From positions 1-16,692 of the forward strand of contig NZ_CALAGI010000078.1 in NCBI RefSeq assembly GCF_937891315.1: DNA of 16,692 bases, given 5' to 3'. This DNA comes from an uncultured Amaricoccus sp. Its GTDB lineage: Bacteria; Pseudomonadota; Alphaproteobacteria; Rhodobacterales; Rhodobacteraceae. Position 1 is the stretch's first letter. The number at the start of each line of letters is the position of its first letter. Below, one piece after another: positions 14,656-16,692 of the stretch. The notes under the pieces were generated by a model. That model searched no databases. It had not been told where the DNA came from and saw only the letters and a program-made list of their open reading frames with translations. Position numbers and translations under genes: made by a program.

Positions 14656-16221
14656 CTATGCCGTCTGCGCCTCGGGCGCCGTCTTGAGGCGGCGGACCAT
14701 CAGCTTGTTGAGGGCGTTCACGTAGGCCTTCGTCGAGGCGACGATGGTGTCGGTGTCGGCCGACTGGCCGGTGACGATCTTGCCGCCCTCCTCGAGACGC
14801 ACGCTGACCGTGGCCTGCGCGTCCATGCCCTCGGTGACGGCGTGGACCTGGTAGAGCATCAGGCGGGCGTCGTTGGGGACGATCGACTGCACCGCCTTGA
14901 AGGCGGCGTCGACCGGGCCGTCGCCGATGGCGCTGGTCGCGTGCTCGGTGCCCTCGACGGCGAGGGTGAGCTCGGCGGTCTGGGGGCCGTCGGTGCCGCA
15001 GACGACGCGGAGGCGGCGGACCTGGATACGGTCGTTGGCGGCGTTGGTGTCGGTGTCCTGCATCAGGGCGACGAGGTCGTCGTCATAGACCTCCTTCTTG
15101 CGGTCGGCGAGTTCCTTGAAGCGGACGAAGACGTCGGCGAGCTGGTTGTCACCGACGGTGTAGCCGAGCTCGGCGAGCTTGGAGCGCAGCGCGGCGCGCC
15201 CCGAATGCTTGCCCATGACGAGGCTGGTGGCGTTGAGGCCGACATGTTCGGGACGCATGATCTCGAAGGTCTCGGCGTTCTTCAGCATTCCGTCCTGGTG
15301 GATGCCGCTCTCGTGGGCGAAGGCGTTCTTGCCGACGATCGCCTTGTTGAACTGCACCGGGAAGCCCGAGACGGTGGCGACGAGGCGCGACGCCTGCATG
15401 ATGCGGGTGGTGTCGATGCCGGTGGTGTAGGGCATGATGTCGTGGCGGACGCGGAGCGCCATGACGACCTCTTCCAGCGCGGTATTGCCGGCGCGCTCGC
15501 CGAGGCCGTTGATCGTGCATTCGATCTGGCGGGCGCCGGCCTCGACGGCGGCCAGCGCGTTCGCCGTCGCCATGCCGAGGTCGTTGTGGCAGTGGGTGGC
15601 GAAGGTGATCGCGTCGGCGCCGGGGACGCGCTCGATCAGCATGCGGATGAGCGCGGCGCTCTCGCGCGGGGCGGTGTAGCCGACGGTGTCGGGGATGTTG
15701 ATGGTGGTGGCGCCGGCCTTGATGGCGATTTCCACCGTGCGGCAGAGATAGTCGTGCTCGGTGCGGGTCGCGTCCATCGGCGACCACTGGACGTTGTCGC
15801 AGAGGTTGCGGGCGTGGCTCACCGTCTCGTGGATGCGCTCGGCCATCTGGTCCATGTCGAGGTTGGGGATGGCGCGGTGCAGCGGCGAGGTGCCGATGAA
15901 GGTGTGGATGCGCGGACGCTTCGCATGGCGGACGGCCTCCCAGCAGCGGTCGATGTCCTTGAAGTTGGCGCGGGCGAGGCCACAGATCACCGCGCTCCGG
16001 GTCTGGCGGGCGATGGCGGTGACGGCCTCGAAATCGCCGTCGGAGGCGATCGGGAAGCCGGCCTCGATGATATCGACGCCCATCTCGTCGAGGAGCGTGG
16101 CGATCTGGAGCTTTTCCTCCAGCGTCATGGTGGCGCCGGGCGACTGCTCGCCGTCGCGGAGGGTGGTGTCGAAGATCAGGACGCGGTCTTGCGGAACGGG
16201 GGCTTGAATGGCGTCGGTCAT
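14656..16221 (-). CDS. leuA: 2-isopropylmalate synthase
   Basis: LeuA catalyses the first committed step of leucine biosynthesis: acetyl-CoA plus 2-oxoisovalerate gives 2-isopropylmalate and CoA, in the cytosol. The 521 residues are a normal full length. The catalytic TIM barrel shows DTTLRDGEQSPG (from Asp18), HCHND (metal ligands His210 and His212) and NGLGERAGN (Asn246). The FAHESGIHQDG linker motif and the C-terminal LeuA regulatory domain (about 385-510) follow, so leucine feedback inhibition is expected. The ATG at 16221 has AAGGA 9 nt upstream. Expression is probably also controlled by the Leu-rich leader and alternative hairpins at 16264-16401. No other leu or ilv gene is adjacent in the window. 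The neighbouring srf-like genes have no evident metabolic link. Confidence 0.98.
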   Translation of the reverse strand: MTDAIQAPVPQDRVLIFDTTLRDGEQSPGATMTLEEKLQIATLLDEMGVDIIEAGFPIASDGDFEAVTAIARQTRSAVICGLARANFKDIDRCWEAVRHAKRPRIHTFIGTSPLHRAIPNLDMDQMAERIHETVSHARNLCDNVQWSPMDATRTEHDYLCRTVEIAIKAGATTINIPDTVGYTAPRESAALIRMLIERVPGADAITFATHCHNDLGMATANALAAVEAGARQIECTINGLGERAGNTALEEVVMALRVRHDIMPYTTGIDTTRIMQASRLVATVSGFPVQFNKAIVGKNAFAHESGIHQDGMLKNAETFEIMRPEHVGLNATSLVMGKHSGRAALRSKLAELGYTVGDNQLADVFVRFKELADRKKEVYDDDLVALMQDTDTNAANDRIQVRRLRVVCGTDGPQTAELTLAVEGTEHATSAIGDGPVDAAFKAVQSIVPNDARLMLYQVHAVTEGMDAQATVSVRLEEGGKIVTGQSADTDTIVASTKAYVNALNKLMVRRLKTAPEAQTA

Positions 16222-16263
16222 GGCCGGTGGTCCTTGGCGTAGGGATACTTTGGGGGCTTCTCG

Positions 16264-16318
16264 CGGCGCGTGCGGCTTAACCTCTGAGCGCGCGCGCCGA
16301 ACCCGGCATGCTCAGAGG
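16264..16318 (-). promoter_or_regulatory. leuA attenuator-like alternative hairpins
   Basis: Stem A: CCTCTGAGC (mRNA; 16318-16310) pairs perfectly over 9 bp with GCTCAGAGG (16289-16281). It contains the stop codon of the leader peptide. Stem B: CGGCGCG (16299-16293), located in the loop of stem A, pairs over 7 bp with CGCGCCG (16270-16264). The two stems cross, so they exclude each other unless a pseudoknot forms. A ribosome stalled on the Leu codons would cover the first arm of stem A and favour stem B. Neither stem is followed by a clear U-run, so the mechanism of the off state is open. Confidence 0.6.
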
Positions 16319-16401
16319 CGCGTAAGAAGCAGCAGTCCGGCCGTCGGACCCTTGCCCGCTACCGTTCCCAAAGCCCCTGAAATCCGTGCCAACGCGATCA
16401 T
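16312..16401 (-). CDS. leucine-rich leader peptide of leuA
   Basis: This 29-residue open frame ends in GLLLLTRL followed by TGA. Four successive Leu codons (CTG CTG CTT CTT) and a further Leu (CTC) lie immediately before the stop, and the stop sits inside the 5' arm of a perfect hairpin upstream of leuA. This is the arrangement of leu attenuation leaders, where ribosome stalling on Leu codons senses charged tRNA-Leu. The ATG at 16401 is preferred because a TATAAT box lies 7 nt upstream. No Shine-Dalgarno precedes it, so leaderless translation is inferred. An ATG at 16410 overlaps the box itself, and the frame stays open to 16503. The peptide itself probably has no other function. Confidence 0.68.
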   Translation of the reverse strand: MIALARISGALGTVAGKGPTAGLLLLTRL

Positions 16402-16408
16402 GGCGGGC

Positions 16409-16436
16409 ATTATAGGGCCACGCGGCGAAAGGGGAA
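16409..16436 (-). promoter_or_regulatory. candidate leuA promoter with perfect TATAAT
   Basis: TATAAT (16414-16409) is an exact -10 box in a GC-rich setting. TTCCCC (16436-16431), 16 nt upstream, is a weak -35 (3 of 6). Initiation would fall at about 16401-16402, on or next to the A of the leader ATG. Confidence 0.5.
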
Positions 16437-16503
16437 GAGCGAAATGCCTGCTGGTTGGGCGAGGGGGCGACGCCGGGCCGGAGGCTTCGCCGCGACCACT
16501 CAT

Positions 16504-16692
16504 ACCAGATCCGCCTGACTGGTTCGGATCGAGATGTCTTCGCGGACCGCTCTGAGGGGGCGCCAGTGGCGCGCCCGCGGTTCGCGCGCCCGCAGCAAGC
16601 TTGCGAAGGGCGCGGGGGGTGAAGATTTCTCCGGGAGGGTTGAATCGGGGCGGGTGTGCCCGGCTTGACCGTCGAAGACGGGCGAGCCCCGG
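16504..16692. other. gene-free stretch upstream of the leuA promoter
   Basis: No coding frame that I can support lies here. A 10-nt direct repeat gcgcgcccgc occurs at 16569-16578 and 16584-16593. CGCGCCC (16585-16591) can pair with GGGCGCG (16608-16614) around a GCAAGCTTGC palindrome (16595-16604). No T-run follows on either strand. It may be the end of the transcription unit beyond the right edge, or a simple GC-rich spacer. Confidence 0.3.

Noticed and set aside
14510..14725. Small plus-strand open frame in the convergent gap
   Set aside because: It runs into leuA antisense, has no ribosome site and contains the terminator-like repeat.
16402..16503. Longer version of the leuA leader frame (63 residues)
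   Set aside because: The upstream part crosses the TATAAT box and has no ribosome site; the promoter position favours the short peptide.
16569..16614. Intrinsic terminator of an upstream gene
   Set aside because: The hairpin is imperfect and no T-run follows on either strand; kept only as a note in the gene-free stretch.

Overview
The window is very GC-rich with dense, strongly GC3-biased coding, and reads as a chromosomal segment of an alphaproteobacterium. The leuA product looks most like those of the Rhodobacterales group; that placement is from memory of the family and is tentative. No tRNA, rRNA, CRISPR array, transposase or phage gene was seen.

Region 1 (1-12960, minus strand) is one long run of eight genes transcribed right to left with almost no spacing: 1-nt stop/start overlaps at 12286 and 9392, and gaps of about 1 to 25 nt elsewhere. 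In transcription order they encode: (a) a small membrane-anchored Cys-rich protein; (b) a membrane-anchored trypsin-like protein whose catalytic His and Ser are replaced; (c) a membrane-anchored protein with a C-terminal DUF2135/YfaP-like beta domain; (d) an SrfB-family Hsp70/actin-fold ATPase; (e) an SrfC-family P-loop GTPase; (f) a single-pass membrane protein with a short C-terminal Sel1/TPR-like part; (g) an exported von Willebrand factor A (VWA) protein with an SH3-like N-terminal part; (h) an ABC-transporter ATPase cut by the left edge. The 544-aa and 418-aa proteins share a paralogous N-terminal domain. Three proteins share a 'transmembrane helix, LPACG-like, short spacer, FCPAP-like, helix' module. 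The layout suggests an envelope-spanning machine: two cytosolic NTPases, several bitopic adaptors with periplasmic domains, an exported VWA protein and an ABC transporter. Its function is not established by the sequence. It is the best candidate here for an under-described system.

Region 2 (12961-14655) has a divergent control region with a candidate promoter for each direction and two short perfect palindromes. It is followed by a plus-strand gene for an exported protein with Gly-Asn-Asn repeats, a peptidoglycan-binding domain and a Sel1-like C-terminus. Its divergent position and envelope location suggest, without proving, a link to the operon. Terminator-like hairpins lie in the convergent space before leuA.

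Region 3 (14656-16692, minus strand) is leuA (2-isopropylmalate synthase). It is preceded by a leader with a short Leu-rich peptide (four consecutive Leu codons), a perfect 9-bp hairpin containing the leader stop codon, and a competing 7-bp stem. This is the layout of leucine attenuation. A perfect TATAAT box sits so close to the leader ATG that the leader mRNA may be leaderless. The last about 190 nt hold no gene that I can support.
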